From positions 1 through 32,229 of the forward strand of contig CALVBW010000024.1 in the NCBI GenBank assembly GCA_944325945.1: DNA of 32,229 bases. The letters run 5' to 3'. Of the stretch, positions 1 through 7,353 are shown one piece after another (positions within the stretch are counted from its first letter, which is position 1; every line of letters begins with the position of its first letter). Both the position numbers and the translations under genes were made by a program. Source of the DNA: Candidatus Gastranaerophilales bacterium (GTDB lineage: Bacteria > Cyanobacteriota > Vampirovibrionia > Gastranaerophilales > Gastranaerophilaceae). The notes beneath the pieces are model-generated. The model saw nothing but the letters and a program-made list of their open reading frames with translations, was not told the origin of the DNA and ran no database searches.

Positions 1-30
1 GCAATATGCGTTTCTCGCCACTATCATTCA

Positions 31-69
31 GCCATTAAAAAAGCCGCATAAAGCGGCTATTTTAATGGC
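31..69 (-). terminator. Terminator of tRNA-Asp, long two-part hairpin
   Basis: On the minus strand an inner stem (AGCCGC/GCGGCT, 42-58) is followed by a T run. It is enclosed by a perfect 10-bp outer stem, 31-40 with 60-69. The outer stem includes the GCCA 3' end of the tRNA, so the unprocessed transcript could fold the CCA end into the terminator hairpin. Role as terminator is inferred from the shape and position. Confidence 0.8.
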
Positions 70-142
70 GGGAACGACGAGGCTCGAACTCGCGACCTCA
101 TGCGTGACAGGCATGCGCTCTAACCAACTGAGCTACGCTCCC
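66..142 (-). tRNA. tRNA-Asp (GTC)
   Basis: The minus strand folds as a complete cloverleaf. The 7-bp acceptor stem (GGGAGCG with CGTTCCC) has one G-T pair. The D arm is GCTC/GAGC, the anticodon stem is CATGC/GCATG around loop CTGTCAC, and the T arm has loop TTCGAGC. The anticodon GTC reads aspartate codons. The CCA end is encoded in the DNA (66-68). It is transcribed alone, with its own promoter upstream and a hairpin terminator directly at the 3' end. Confidence 0.97.
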
Positions 143-156
143 ATTTGACATTTATT

Positions 157-185
157 ATTATAAAATGCTGAAAAAAAAATTGCAA
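157..185 (-). promoter_or_regulatory. Sigma70-type promoter of tRNA-Asp
   Basis: On the minus strand, TTGCAA (-35, 180-185) and TATAAT (-10, 157-162) are separated by 17 bases. The -10 ends 14 bases before the mature tRNA 5' end, so the expected start near 150 leaves a short leader for RNase P. Confidence 0.7.
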
Positions 186-196
186 TAACTTTTTTT

Positions 197-227
197 AAAA
201 AGGCTCGATTTATTATCGAGCCTTTTT
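197..227 (-). terminator. Terminator of the GH57 gene
   Basis: A perfect inverted repeat (GGCTCGAT/ATCGAGCC) with A and T runs on its two sides lies six bases after the stop of the GH57 branching-enzyme gene on the minus strand. It separates that gene from the tRNA promoter. Confidence 0.85.
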
Positions 228-233
228 AATTTT

Positions 234-1955
234 CTAATTATATAACGGAGCGAGTTTTTTAGCCTGCTGCGGAATTACTCCCTCTTCTATCGGCAGATAG
301 ACCCTGTAGTCAATTTCTGAGAAACAGTTATCTATGCTTTCAATATTTCTTAACTCGTCCTCATTAATATTTCCGCTTTCAATCATATCGCAGATTTTTT
401 CAAATCTGTCAACGTGCTCTCTGAAACGGTCTGTTGCATAATCCTTAGCCTGCCATGTTGTAATCAGGAACGGCCAATCAGAACTTTGCAAAAGCAGATT
501 TTCTCTTGCCATCTGATTTAAAGCTCTATGGAGGAGCTTATCCTGCGGAATTTCTTCATATTTAGACGCAATTTCTGTTGCGCGTTTTTCACAGGAATGA
601 ATAATCGGCCACATCCATTCAGTTAAATGGTTATTCCATACGTAGAAGTGACCGCCCTGTCCCCAGGAGCTTTCAGGAATTTGAATAGCTTCTGTCGGAG
701 GATGAGCATGAATATATTCACCTGCTGTCATTCTTTCAACTTCCGGCAGATATGTATGGAATTTTTTGATAACCTGTTTAATAAATTCCACACCCTCAAA
801 CCACCAGTGTCCGAACAATTCTGTATCAAAAGACACCATTACAAGCCCTTCTTTACCGTTATGCGCCATTTTATAATCATTCAACAGGTGGTAAATAAGT
901 GTTGTATAATGATCAGAGTTTTCATTTACTTTGTTCAATGCCAATACAGGATCATAAAGCATTTTATCGCCCAAATCGGTTGTCGGAGAAGTTATTCTCC
1001 AATAATGCATGCCGGATTTATCGTCTTTTCTGTGGAATTCTCTGAAACATCCGTCACCCGGGTATCCGTCAGCAGCTGACCAAACCTGATAACCTGCGCG
1101 GTCATTTCTTCCCATAACCGCAACCTGTGCATCAGGAAGCCAGTATGCGGAATATGTATCATAACCCGTTGCGGCACGTTCCGGCAACGGAATATATTCA
1201 ATGTTTCCGTATACACCGATTACACGTCTGTTTCCGATTGACTTTCCGCCTTCAATTACATGAGATTCTGTAAAGAAATATTCAATTCCGTTATTTTGAA
1301 GCGTAACTTCAATAGCAGGACGCCAGTGTTTTTTACCGTCTTTACCTGTATATTCGTAACCTTGTCTGTATGCACATTCAGGTAACCAGCAGCCTTTTGC
1401 CTGTTTACCGAAAAGTCTTTTTGTAGTATCTGAACCTACTTTGAATTGAGCATTCAAATTATTATCAGTTGCCAATAATGGTGAAAAACCATGAGTTGCA
1501 CCGGATGTGGTAATTTCAATACATCCTAAGTCCTGATACTTTCTGAATGCGCCAATTAAATCCATTCCGTATTTGTTTACGAAAGAATCTTTTATGTGAT
1601 TAAACCAGTCAAAATAATATTTTGCCAGATATTTTAAATGCTGTGAATGCGCAACTTTCGGATCAGGATATCTCTCCAGATCCTTTGAAACTTGTGCTAT
1701 TCTGGAATCAAGATATTTAACAAAACCATGTTTTAAATATTCATCATTGAGCTGCTCTGCCAGAATCGGTGTAATACCGACAGTCAACTTTGCCTTGATA
1801 CCTTCATCATATAATTCCGCAATTGCATTCAAAAGCGGTACATATGTTTCTGCCATACATTCATAAAGGTTTTCTTCCCCGAAAGGCCACATACCCGCCT
1901 TTCTATAGTATGGAAGATGGCTGTGTAACATAAATACGAATTGTCCTGTTGACAT
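234..1955 (-). CDS. 1,4-alpha-glucan branching enzyme, GH57 / DUF1957 family
   Basis: This enzyme creates alpha-1,6 branches in glycogen-like storage glucan in the cytoplasm by cutting an alpha-1,4 chain and re-attaching it. The 573-residue protein has the GH57 motifs in order: HSHLPY at 11-16, ATHGFSPL near 153, WLPECAY at 190-196 with probable nucleophile Glu193, and SFDTELFGHWW near 375 with probable acid/base Asp377. Length fits the bacterial and archaeal GH57 branching enzymes, which have a C-terminal helical domain. The ATG is preceded by GGAGG six bases upstream on the minus strand. It is monocistronic, closed by the hairpin at 197-227. No other glycogen genes are nearby. The alternative is a GH57 amylase of other specificity, but the WLPEC and DTELFGHWW pattern favours branching. 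Confidence 0.9.
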   Translation of the reverse strand: MSTGQFVFMLHSHLPYYRKAGMWPFGEENLYECMAETYVPLLNAIAELYDEGIKAKLTVGITPILAEQLNDEYLKHGFVKYLDSRIAQVSKDLERYPDPKVAHSQHLKYLAKYYFDWFNHIKDSFVNKYGMDLIGAFRKYQDLGCIEITTSGATHGFSPLLATDNNLNAQFKVGSDTTKRLFGKQAKGCWLPECAYRQGYEYTGKDGKKHWRPAIEVTLQNNGIEYFFTESHVIEGGKSIGNRRVIGVYGNIEYIPLPERAATGYDTYSAYWLPDAQVAVMGRNDRAGYQVWSAADGYPGDGCFREFHRKDDKSGMHYWRITSPTTDLGDKMLYDPVLALNKVNENSDHYTTLIYHLLNDYKMAHNGKEGLVMVSFDTELFGHWWFEGVEFIKQVIKKFHTYLPEVERMTAGEYIHAHPPTEAIQIPESSWGQGGHFYVWNNHLTEWMWPIIHSCEKRATEIASKYEEIPQDKLLHRALNQMARENLLLQSSDWPFLITTWQAKDYATDRFREHVDRFEKICDMIESGNINEDELRNIESIDNCFSEIDYRVYLPIEEGVIPQQAKKLAPLYN

Positions 1956-2095
1956 TTACGCCTCCTATAAGTTATCTTTAATATAACCCGATTTTATATA
2001 TTATATATATAGCACAAATGATTATAAAATATAACCCTTTAGAATTAGTTCTAATGAATAATTTTACAAATATTAATATATTGTCTTTTTAACAC

Positions 2096-2123
2096 TTGCA
2101 AATAAAGTTTTTTCGGATAAAAT
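2096..2123 (+). promoter_or_regulatory. Promoter of rpsT
   Basis: TTGCAA (2096-2101) and TAAAAT (2118-2123) are separated by 16 bases, giving an approximately 58-base 5' leader before rpsT. Leaders of this length on S20 genes elsewhere serve in feedback control. No particular structure is claimed here. Confidence 0.55.
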
Positions 2124-2188
2124 ATGAATTACTCACATCCTCAAAAGGCAAAGTCATTACTTGCCGCAAAATGTGAAAGGAAATAAAA

Positions 2189-2455
2189 ATGGCAAATATT
2201 AAATCTGCTAAAAAAAGAGTATTAATTGCTGAAAAAAACAGAGTAAGAAATGTAGCGTTCAAAACATCTATTAAAACAGCAGTTAAAAAAGTGTTAGAAC
2301 TTGCAAAAGGTGATGACAAAGAAGCTTTAAACAAAGCAATGTCAAGAGCATACCAATTATGCGACAAAGCCGTTTCAAAAGGTATCTTACACAAAAATAC
2401 GGCAGCAAGAAAAAAATCAAGATTAACACTTGCTGTAAACAAATTAGCAAAATAA
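2189..2455 (+). CDS. rpsT: 30S ribosomal protein S20
   Basis: S20 is a small basic helical protein that binds 16S rRNA early in assembly of the 30S subunit. The 88 residues begin MANIKSAKKR, the family signature, and contain the NKAMSRAYQ and KGILHKNTAARKKSRL regions typical of S20. Length matches the family. The ATG follows AAAGGA. The gene stands alone between its own promoter and a strong terminator. Confidence 0.97.
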   Translation: MANIKSAKKRVLIAEKNRVRNVAFKTSIKTAVKKVLELAKGDDKEALNKAMSRAYQLCDKAVSKGILHKNTAARKKSRLTLAVNKLAK

Positions 2456-2469
2456 GATTAAAAGCCAAA

Positions 2470-2494
2470 AGCACCTCAAGCGAGGTGCTTTTTT
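2470..2494 (+). terminator. Terminator of rpsT
   Basis: AGCACCTC/GAGGTGCT stem (2470-2477 with 2482-2489) with a four-base loop and a T run, 15 bases after the rpsT stop. Confidence 0.9.
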
Positions 2495-2549
2495 ATATTA
2501 CATTTTACCAATCCAAAAAAAATTTAATATACATGCCCGACATATAAAT

Positions 2550-3386
2550 TTACATTATCATCAAAAGTTCTCTGATAACTTTAGTGGCAACTGCAGTTGA
2601 TACACCTGAAGCATCATAATCAGGTGCGAGTTCAACAACATCCGCGCCGATTATGTCAAATTTTTTCAGATACTTAAACCAGCCGATAAGTTCGTTAAAC
2701 TGCATTCCGCCGCTTTCGGGTGTGCCTGTACCGGGCATGACCGACGGATCTAATACATCCAAATCGACTGTTACAAAGATTTTTTTATTTTTCAGAACGT
2801 CAAGTTCATGAAATTCGTGAATAAGGGTATTATTCTGTTTCATAAATTCAAATTCTTCTTTCATACCTGAGCGAATACCGATTTGTTTAATATTTTCGGG
2901 TCCGACGATTTTAGATGCGTGACGGATTACGGCGGAATGCGACATTTCTTCGCCTAAATATTCTTTCCTCAAATCCGTATGCGCGTCAAAATGAACTATT
3001 GCAAGGTCTTTATAAAATTTTGAAACAGCTTTAATCTCGGGCAGTGTTACGAGGTGTTCACCGCCGATTCCGAAAACTCTTTTGCCGTCTTTATAAATAT
3101 CCTCGACATTTTGTTCTATAACATCTAAAGATTTATAAGTATTTCCGAGCGGCAATTCCAAATCGCCGGCATCATGAAAATTCACGTTTTCAAGGTGTTT
3201 ATCAAAATTCGGCGAATATTCTTCCAACCCCCAGCTTGCGAGCCTGATTTGCTCAGGTGCAAATCGGGAACCCGGACGGTATGACACTGTCCCGTCAAAC
3301 GGAAGTCCCAGCATAATTATATCGGATGAATCGTAATCAGGATTTTGTCCCATCCAGTTTCTGTCTAAAAACGGTCCTTTAAGCAT
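2550..3386 (-). CDS. speB: Agmatinase / ureohydrolase family protein
   Basis: It probably hydrolyses agmatine to putrescine and urea, a step of polyamine synthesis. All ureohydrolase metal ligands are visible in the 278-residue protein: GGEH with His111, DAHTD with Asp134, His136 and Asp138, and VDLDVLDP with the last two Asp ligands, followed by PGTGTPESGG. Two Mn ions are expected. The open frame continues 11 codons upstream, but the ATG at 3386 has AAGGAG nine bases away and matches the usual N-terminus. Arginase or guanidinobutyrase is possible, since specificity cannot be read from the motifs alone. No speA or speE is adjacent. Confidence 0.85.
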   Translation of the reverse strand: MLKGPFLDRNWMGQNPDYDSSDIIMLGLPFDGTVSYRPGSRFAPEQIRLASWGLEEYSPNFDKHLENVNFHDAGDLELPLGNTYKSLDVIEQNVEDIYKDGKRVFGIGGEHLVTLPEIKAVSKFYKDLAIVHFDAHTDLRKEYLGEEMSHSAVIRHASKIVGPENIKQIGIRSGMKEEFEFMKQNNTLIHEFHELDVLKNKKIFVTVDLDVLDPSVMPGTGTPESGGMQFNELIGWFKYLKKFDIIGADVVELAPDYDASGVSTAVATKVIRELLMIM

Positions 3387-3666
3387 TTTTTCTCCTTGTT
3401 TTCGATTATTATAACACAAAGCTAAATCTCATATAAATGAAGGATAAATTTTGTTTTAAAAAGGTTTATTCTTATAACATAAATCCCGATTTATTACCGG
3501 ACTTTTACAAAATGTAAACAAAATGGCATGGCGGGCATGCCCGTTAAGTGTCAGTATTACGAATTGTAACCAAAAATTAAGAAATATTAATTTAGGCTGA
3601 AATCATGTCAAAATCATGGTTTCGGGAGTAGATAAAAAGGGGGTGAGAGACCTGAAAATAAAATAG
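3387..3666. other. Intergenic region between speB and yggS
   Basis: No convincing gene lies in this stretch. It holds a probable -10 box for speB on the minus strand (TATAAT, 3408-3413) and a perfect 12-bp palindrome CGGGCATGCCCG at 3532-3543. A short open frame, MSKSWFRE, starts at ATG 3605. The palindrome has no T run and is not a good terminator. Its function is unknown. Confidence 0.5.
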
Positions 3667-3695
3667 TTGTCCACCTTGAAAGGTTAGAGTAAAAT
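3667..3695 (+). promoter_or_regulatory. Candidate promoter of the yggS-sepF operon
   Basis: TTGTCC (3667-3672) and TAAAAT (3690-3695) are separated by 17 bases, about 47 bases upstream of the yggS start. Match is moderate (4/6 and 5/6). Confidence 0.45.
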
Positions 3696-3742
3696 TAAAA
3701 TATGCTCTGACACGGGGCGGATTTCTTGTAGAGGTGAAGATA

Positions 3743-4405
3743 GTGCAAGAGACAATCAAAAAAAATCTTTTACAAATACAAGAAGACATTGCACCTTATA
3801 GACCAAATATCATTGCAGTTACAAAATATTTCGACGAAAATGCCATAATTGAAGCGTATAACGCAGGGTTAAGGAATTTCGGAGAATCAAGAGTAATTGA
3901 GGCATCAGAAAAGATTAACAATCTGCCGCAGGAAATAAGAAAAAATTCAACATTTCATTTTATAGGGCATTTACAAACTAATAAGGTGAAAAAAGCAATA
4001 GAAATTTTTGATTATATACATTCTGTGGATTCTGTAAAGCTTGCTGAAAAAATATCTGAAGAAGCAGGCGAAATCGGAAAAGTTCAAAAGATTTTAGTCC
4101 AGATAAATAATGCCGGCGAAGAACAAAAATTCGGATTATCCAAAGACGAAGTTTTTGACGTTTTCGCCCGAATAATTAAATTAAAAAACCTTGACATAAA
4201 AGGGGTTATGAATATGGCTCCTTTAGGAGCACAGGACGACGAATTAACAAGACTTTTCCGGGAAATAAGGGAGATTAGAGATAATCTTGAAAAAAAATTT
4301 GACTGTAAGCTGAATGATATATCTATGGGTATGAGTCAGGATTACAAAATAGCAGCCCGCGAGGGTTCAACAATGTTAAGAATTGGTAGAAAATTATTTA
4401 TGTAA
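3743..4405 (+). CDS. yggS: YggS family pyridoxal-phosphate homeostasis protein
   Basis: YggS/PROSC proteins bind pyridoxal 5'-phosphate without known catalysis and keep its free level in balance. The N-terminal region has IIAVTKYF, where the lysine is the PLP Schiff-base residue. Next come the GESRV motif, FHFIGHLQTNK, and the C-terminal SMGMSQDYKIAAREGSTMLRIGR phosphate-binding loop. The single barrel domain of about 220 residues is the family's length. A GTG at 3734 is in frame, but the GTG at 3743 has GAGGTG six bases upstream and is preferred. It precedes sepF by 20 bases, the order known from cyanobacteria and Firmicutes. Confidence 0.9.
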   Translation: MQETIKKNLLQIQEDIAPYRPNIIAVTKYFDENAIIEAYNAGLRNFGESRVIEASEKINNLPQEIRKNSTFHFIGHLQTNKVKKAIEIFDYIHSVDSVKLAEKISEEAGEIGKVQKILVQINNAGEEQKFGLSKDEVFDVFARIIKLKNLDIKGVMNMAPLGAQDDELTRLFREIREIRDNLEKKFDCKLNDISMGMSQDYKIAAREGSTMLRIGRKLFM

Positions 4406-4425
4406 AATAAAACGGAGGAATAACG

Positions 4426-4926
4426 GTGGCAGTAGTAACAGACAAAATTAAATCAGTAGTAGACTTCTTGGTAAAAGGATTTGAACCGAGAGAAACAATA
4501 TTTGATGAAATGGCCGAAGAGATGGGTGATGAATATGAAGTTCAGGATAACCTTGCAGTTGATCCGAAATATTCATATCAAGCAACTACAGACAGATCAA
4601 ATGACTTGAAGGTTGTTAATCATCCGAATTTCAGAGGCTATGAAGTAATAGTTATGGAGCCGCGTTCATTTGATGACGCTGCAAATATTGTTCAATATTT
4701 AAAAGACAGAAAAACAATTGTTTTGAATCTTCATCTTTTGGATAAAGAACAATCACAACGCACAATCGACTTTGTATGCGGTGCGGCACATGCATTAAAC
4801 GGCAAACCCCAAAAAGTAGGCGATTTAGTATTTGTATTCACTCCGAGTAATGTAACTTTGTCTGTTGAATTGAATGCAAACCAGAATAAATTTAATGATT
4901 CTTTGTGGAGAGCTCCTTTACAGTAG
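4426..4926 (+). CDS. sepF: Cell division protein SepF (Cdv2)
   Basis: SepF anchors FtsZ filaments to the membrane and helps form the division septum. The 166-residue protein has a variable N-terminal part, then the conserved globular domain at about 65-150: VVMEPRSFDDAANIV, then KTIVLNLHLLDKEQSQRTIDFVCG, then VGDLVFVFTPSNV. This is the usual pattern, with the ring-forming glycine in GDLVF. Start is GTG with GGAGG seven bases upstream. It is in an operon with yggS and ends at a hairpin terminator. No FtsA is visible in the window, so SepF may be the main membrane tether here (inference). Confidence 0.95.
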   Translation: MAVVTDKIKSVVDFLVKGFEPRETIFDEMAEEMGDEYEVQDNLAVDPKYSYQATTDRSNDLKVVNHPNFRGYEVIVMEPRSFDDAANIVQYLKDRKTIVLNLHLLDKEQSQRTIDFVCGAAHALNGKPQKVGDLVFVFTPSNVTLSVELNANQNKFNDSLWRAPLQ

Positions 4927-4974
4927 GAGATAAACAATAGATTCATTGGGTATGAGAAGAGATAGTTGTTATAT

Positions 4975-5002
4975 AAAGGGAATTCAAATTCCCTTTTTTT
5001 TT
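4975..5002 (+). terminator. Terminator of yggS-sepF
   Basis: AAAGGGAATT at 4975-4984 is complementary to AATTCCCTTT starting at 4987, with a two-base centre and a long T run. It lies just upstream of the nadK promoter. Confidence 0.85.
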
Positions 5003-5008
5003 ATTTTG

Positions 5009-5017
5009 TGATATAAA
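5009..5017 (+). promoter_or_regulatory. Extended -10 promoter of nadK, leaderless
   Basis: TGATATAAA is an extended -10 (TG-n-TATAAA). The -10 hexamer ends exactly six bases before the nadK ATG, and there is no Shine-Dalgarno between them. Transcription is therefore expected to begin at or within a base of the start codon. Confidence 0.6.
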
Positions 5018-5023
5018 TTTTTT

Positions 5024-5818
5024 ATGAAAAATTTTGCAATTTGTTATAATAAGTCGATTGAGCATTCCGTGGAAGTTATGAATGAGCTGAAAAGTATTTT
5101 AGCCGACAATAATTATTTTGCGGATGTCCTTGATATAGATGATTTAAAAAGAGGGTATGACTTTGTTTTTGTAATAGGCGGCGACGGAACGATTTTGAAA
5201 GCTGCAAGATTTTACGCCAAAACATCTACTCCGATTTTCGGGATAAATCTGGGAAGATTAGGGTATCTTTCCCAATCTTCAAAAGAAAATATTCAAATAT
5301 CTGTTCAAAAAATTCTTCAAGGACAATACAGGATTGAAAACAGAATTATGCTTCAAAGCGGTGACAAAGTTGCATTGAATGATTTTGTTGTAAAAGGCAC
5401 CACAACAGGCAGAACTTCAAGGTTTTCCCTGAAAATTAACGGTAAACTTATATGCGACTATCTTGCTGACGGAATTATTGTTACAACTCCGACAGGCTCC
5501 ACCGCATACGGACTTTCAGCAGGCGGACCGGTTATTTCACCAGAATTAAATGCCTTCGTTATAGTTCCAATTTGCCCGCATACATTGACTGCACGTCCTA
5601 TTGTAATCCCTGATAATGAAATTATTACAATTTGTTCCGATAAAGACTTGACAAATTACGTTGCATCAACTGACGGTCAGGAATTTTATGAATTCGCTAA
5701 AGAAATTGAAATTAAAAAATCCGAATATACAGCGAAACTGGCACTTTTAGACGATGCGGAATTTTATTCTATTTTAAGAAATAAACTTCACTGGGGAATC
5801 TCTCCGGCCAATATTTAA
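5024..5818 (+). CDS. nadK: NAD kinase
   Basis: NAD kinase phosphorylates NAD to NADP in the cytoplasm. The 264-residue protein has the GGDGT motif at 52-56 and the second conserved stretch LADGIIVTTPTGSTAYGLSAGGP at about 147-169. It also has GINLGRLGYL near 73 and PICPHTLTARPIV near 186. Length is at the short end of the bacterial range but all core motifs are present. No ribosome binding site precedes the ATG, and a -10 box ends six bases upstream, so the mRNA is probably leaderless. It lies between sepF and ftsZ. Confidence 0.95.
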   Translation: MKNFAICYNKSIEHSVEVMNELKSILADNNYFADVLDIDDLKRGYDFVFVIGGDGTILKAARFYAKTSTPIFGINLGRLGYLSQSSKENIQISVQKILQGQYRIENRIMLQSGDKVALNDFVVKGTTTGRTSRFSLKINGKLICDYLADGIIVTTPTGSTAYGLSAGGPVISPELNAFVIVPICPHTLTARPIVIPDNEIITICSDKDLTNYVASTDGQEFYEFAKEIEIKKSEYTAKLALLDDAEFYSILRNKLHWGISPANI

Positions 5819-5869
5819 TTGATTTTAAAAAAATATATTAATTTTTGTTCATAATTGGCATGGAAATTA

Positions 5870-5898
5870 TTGTACTTTTTTTCTATTTAAAATAGTAT
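5870..5898 (+). promoter_or_regulatory. Promoter of ftsZ
   Basis: TTGTAC (5870-5875), 17-base spacer, TAGTAT (5893-5898). The predicted leader is about 80 bases and contains a small GC-rich dyad (CCCGC with GTGGG, roughly 5919-5938) that could be an operator or RNA hairpin. Confidence 0.55.
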
Positions 5899-5985
5899 GT
5901 TATTATATTATTGTCGAACCCGCTTAGTCGATGTGGGCAAAATAACTCAAAAACAAGTAATATCAATATATAAGAGGTAAAAATA

Positions 5986-7143
5986 GTGGAAAATTTCGTA
6001 TCAGATATCTTTGCAAAAAAAGATGACACAACAAGCACTCCCGTAAACAGGTCTCCAATCAACCCTACAAATATCAAGGTAGTCGGCGTAGGCGGAGGCG
6101 GCGGTAACGCAGTAAACCGAATGATTAAAGCCGGATTATCAGGCGTAGAATTCTGGTTGATGAATACAGACTTACAAGTTTTAGAATATGGTCAAACTAA
6201 AAATAAAATTCAGCTTGGCGCATCTTCTACAAACGGCTTGGGCGCAGGCGGAGATCCGTCAATCGGTGAAAAAGCCGCAGAAGAAGCACAGCAAGAGATT
6301 ACAAATGCCCTTGAAGGTGCAGATATGGTATTTATTACCGCAGGTATGGGCGGTGGTACAGGTACCGGGGCAGCACCTGTAGTTGCTAAAATTGCAAAAG
6401 AATTAGGAATTTTGACAATTGCTGTTGTTACAAAACCTTTCTCCTGGGAAGGTAAGAAAAGACAAAATCAGGCTGTCCAAGGTTTGGAAAAACTCAGAGA
6501 AGCTGTTGATGCGGTTATCGTAATTCCTAACGATAAATTGTTACAGGTAGTTGACAGACAGGTTTCATTGACAGAATCATTCATCATTGTTGATGAAGTT
6601 CTGTTGAGAGGTGTTCAGGGTATATCTGATATCATTACCGTTCCAGGACTTATTAACGTTGACTTTGCCGATGTTAAAAATGTTATGCAGGCATCAGGCT
6701 CAGCACTTATGGGTATCGGTCGCGGTCAGGGTGAAGGCAGAGCTATTAAAGCTGCTGAAATCGCCATTAACTCTCAATTGCTTGAAACTTCAATCAATGG
6801 CGCATCCGGCGTTATTGTTAATATCACAGGCGGTCCTGATATGACTCTTCATGAAATCACTGACGCTGCTAATATTATTCACGATGCAGTTCTTGATGAT
6901 GCAACAGTTATTATCGGTACTGCAGTCAATGAAAATATTCAGGGAGAAATTCAGGTTACTGTTATTGCAACAGGATTTGAATTAAAAAATCAATCAGTTG
7001 AAGAAAAACCTGAAACAAGACAGTTGAATGCTGCAGATTTCTTTGCAAGCACAGGTTCTTTCAATCAACCGAGAAGAACTTCTATTCCGGAAGTTTCACC
7101 GAGTTTTACAAATATTGAAATTCCGGACTTCTTGAAAAAATAA
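5986..7143 (+). CDS. ftsZ: Cell division protein FtsZ
   Basis: FtsZ is the tubulin-like GTPase that forms the division ring. The 385-residue protein has an N-terminal extension of about 29 residues, then [16 protein letters not shown], then the tubulin signature [10 protein letters not shown] at about 125-134. The T7 loop NVDFADV is near 223. After a linker of about 40 residues comes the C-terminal peptide IPDFLKK, the docking site for SepF or FtsA. Start is GTG with AGAGG upstream. It has its own promoter and terminator. Presence of SepF just upstream suggests SepF as the tether. Confidence 0.98.
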   Translation: MENFVSDIFAKKDDTTSTPVNRSPINPTNIKVVGVGGGGGNAVNRMIKAGLSGVEFWLMNTDLQVLEYGQTKNKIQLGASSTNGLGAGGDPSIGEKAAEEAQQEITNALEGADMVFITAGMGGGTGTGAAPVVAKIAKELGILTIAVVTKPFSWEGKKRQNQAVQGLEKLREAVDAVIVIPNDKLLQVVDRQVSLTESFIIVDEVLLRGVQGISDIITVPGLINVDFADVKNVMQASGSALMGIGRGQGEGRAIKAAEIAINSQLLETSINGASGVIVNITGGPDMTLHEITDAANIIHDAVLDDATVIIGTAVNENIQGEIQVTVIATGFELKNQSVEEKPETRQLNAADFFASTGSFNQPRRTSIPEVSPSFTNIEIPDFLKK

Positions 7144-7169
7144 TAACAAAATAGAAGTATGAAAAAGTG

Positions 7170-7196
7170 AGGGACGAAGTAATTCGTCCCTTTTTT
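7170..7196 (+). terminator. Terminator of ftsZ
   Basis: GGGACGAA/TTCGTCCC stem (7171-7178 with 7183-7190), four-base loop, T run; 26 bases after the ftsZ stop. Confidence 0.9.
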
Positions 7197-7353
7197 CTAT
7201 ATTTGTAACGATATGTAAACTTGATTAAAAACCTTATATCAAGGTGCATACAAGGGTATAGTTCGTTTGAATTTTTGGCGAGAAAGTCAATAATTTCTTC
7301 TAAAAATTTTTAATAGATACATAGGGGATATTAAAAACATATTGGAGGATATT

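Noticed and set aside
66-142. tRNA-Asp as an integration site
   Set aside because: No integrase and no repeated tRNA 3' fragment in the window.
3679-3742. Upstream extension of the yggS frame (KVRVKLKYALTRGG)
   Set aside because: Open but lacks a start codon; a promoter box lies within it and YggS proteins start at the chosen GTG.
3592-3789. 65-residue minus-strand open frame over the yggS start
   Set aside because: No ribosome site, composition unlike a protein gene, and it overlaps the yggS promoter and start.
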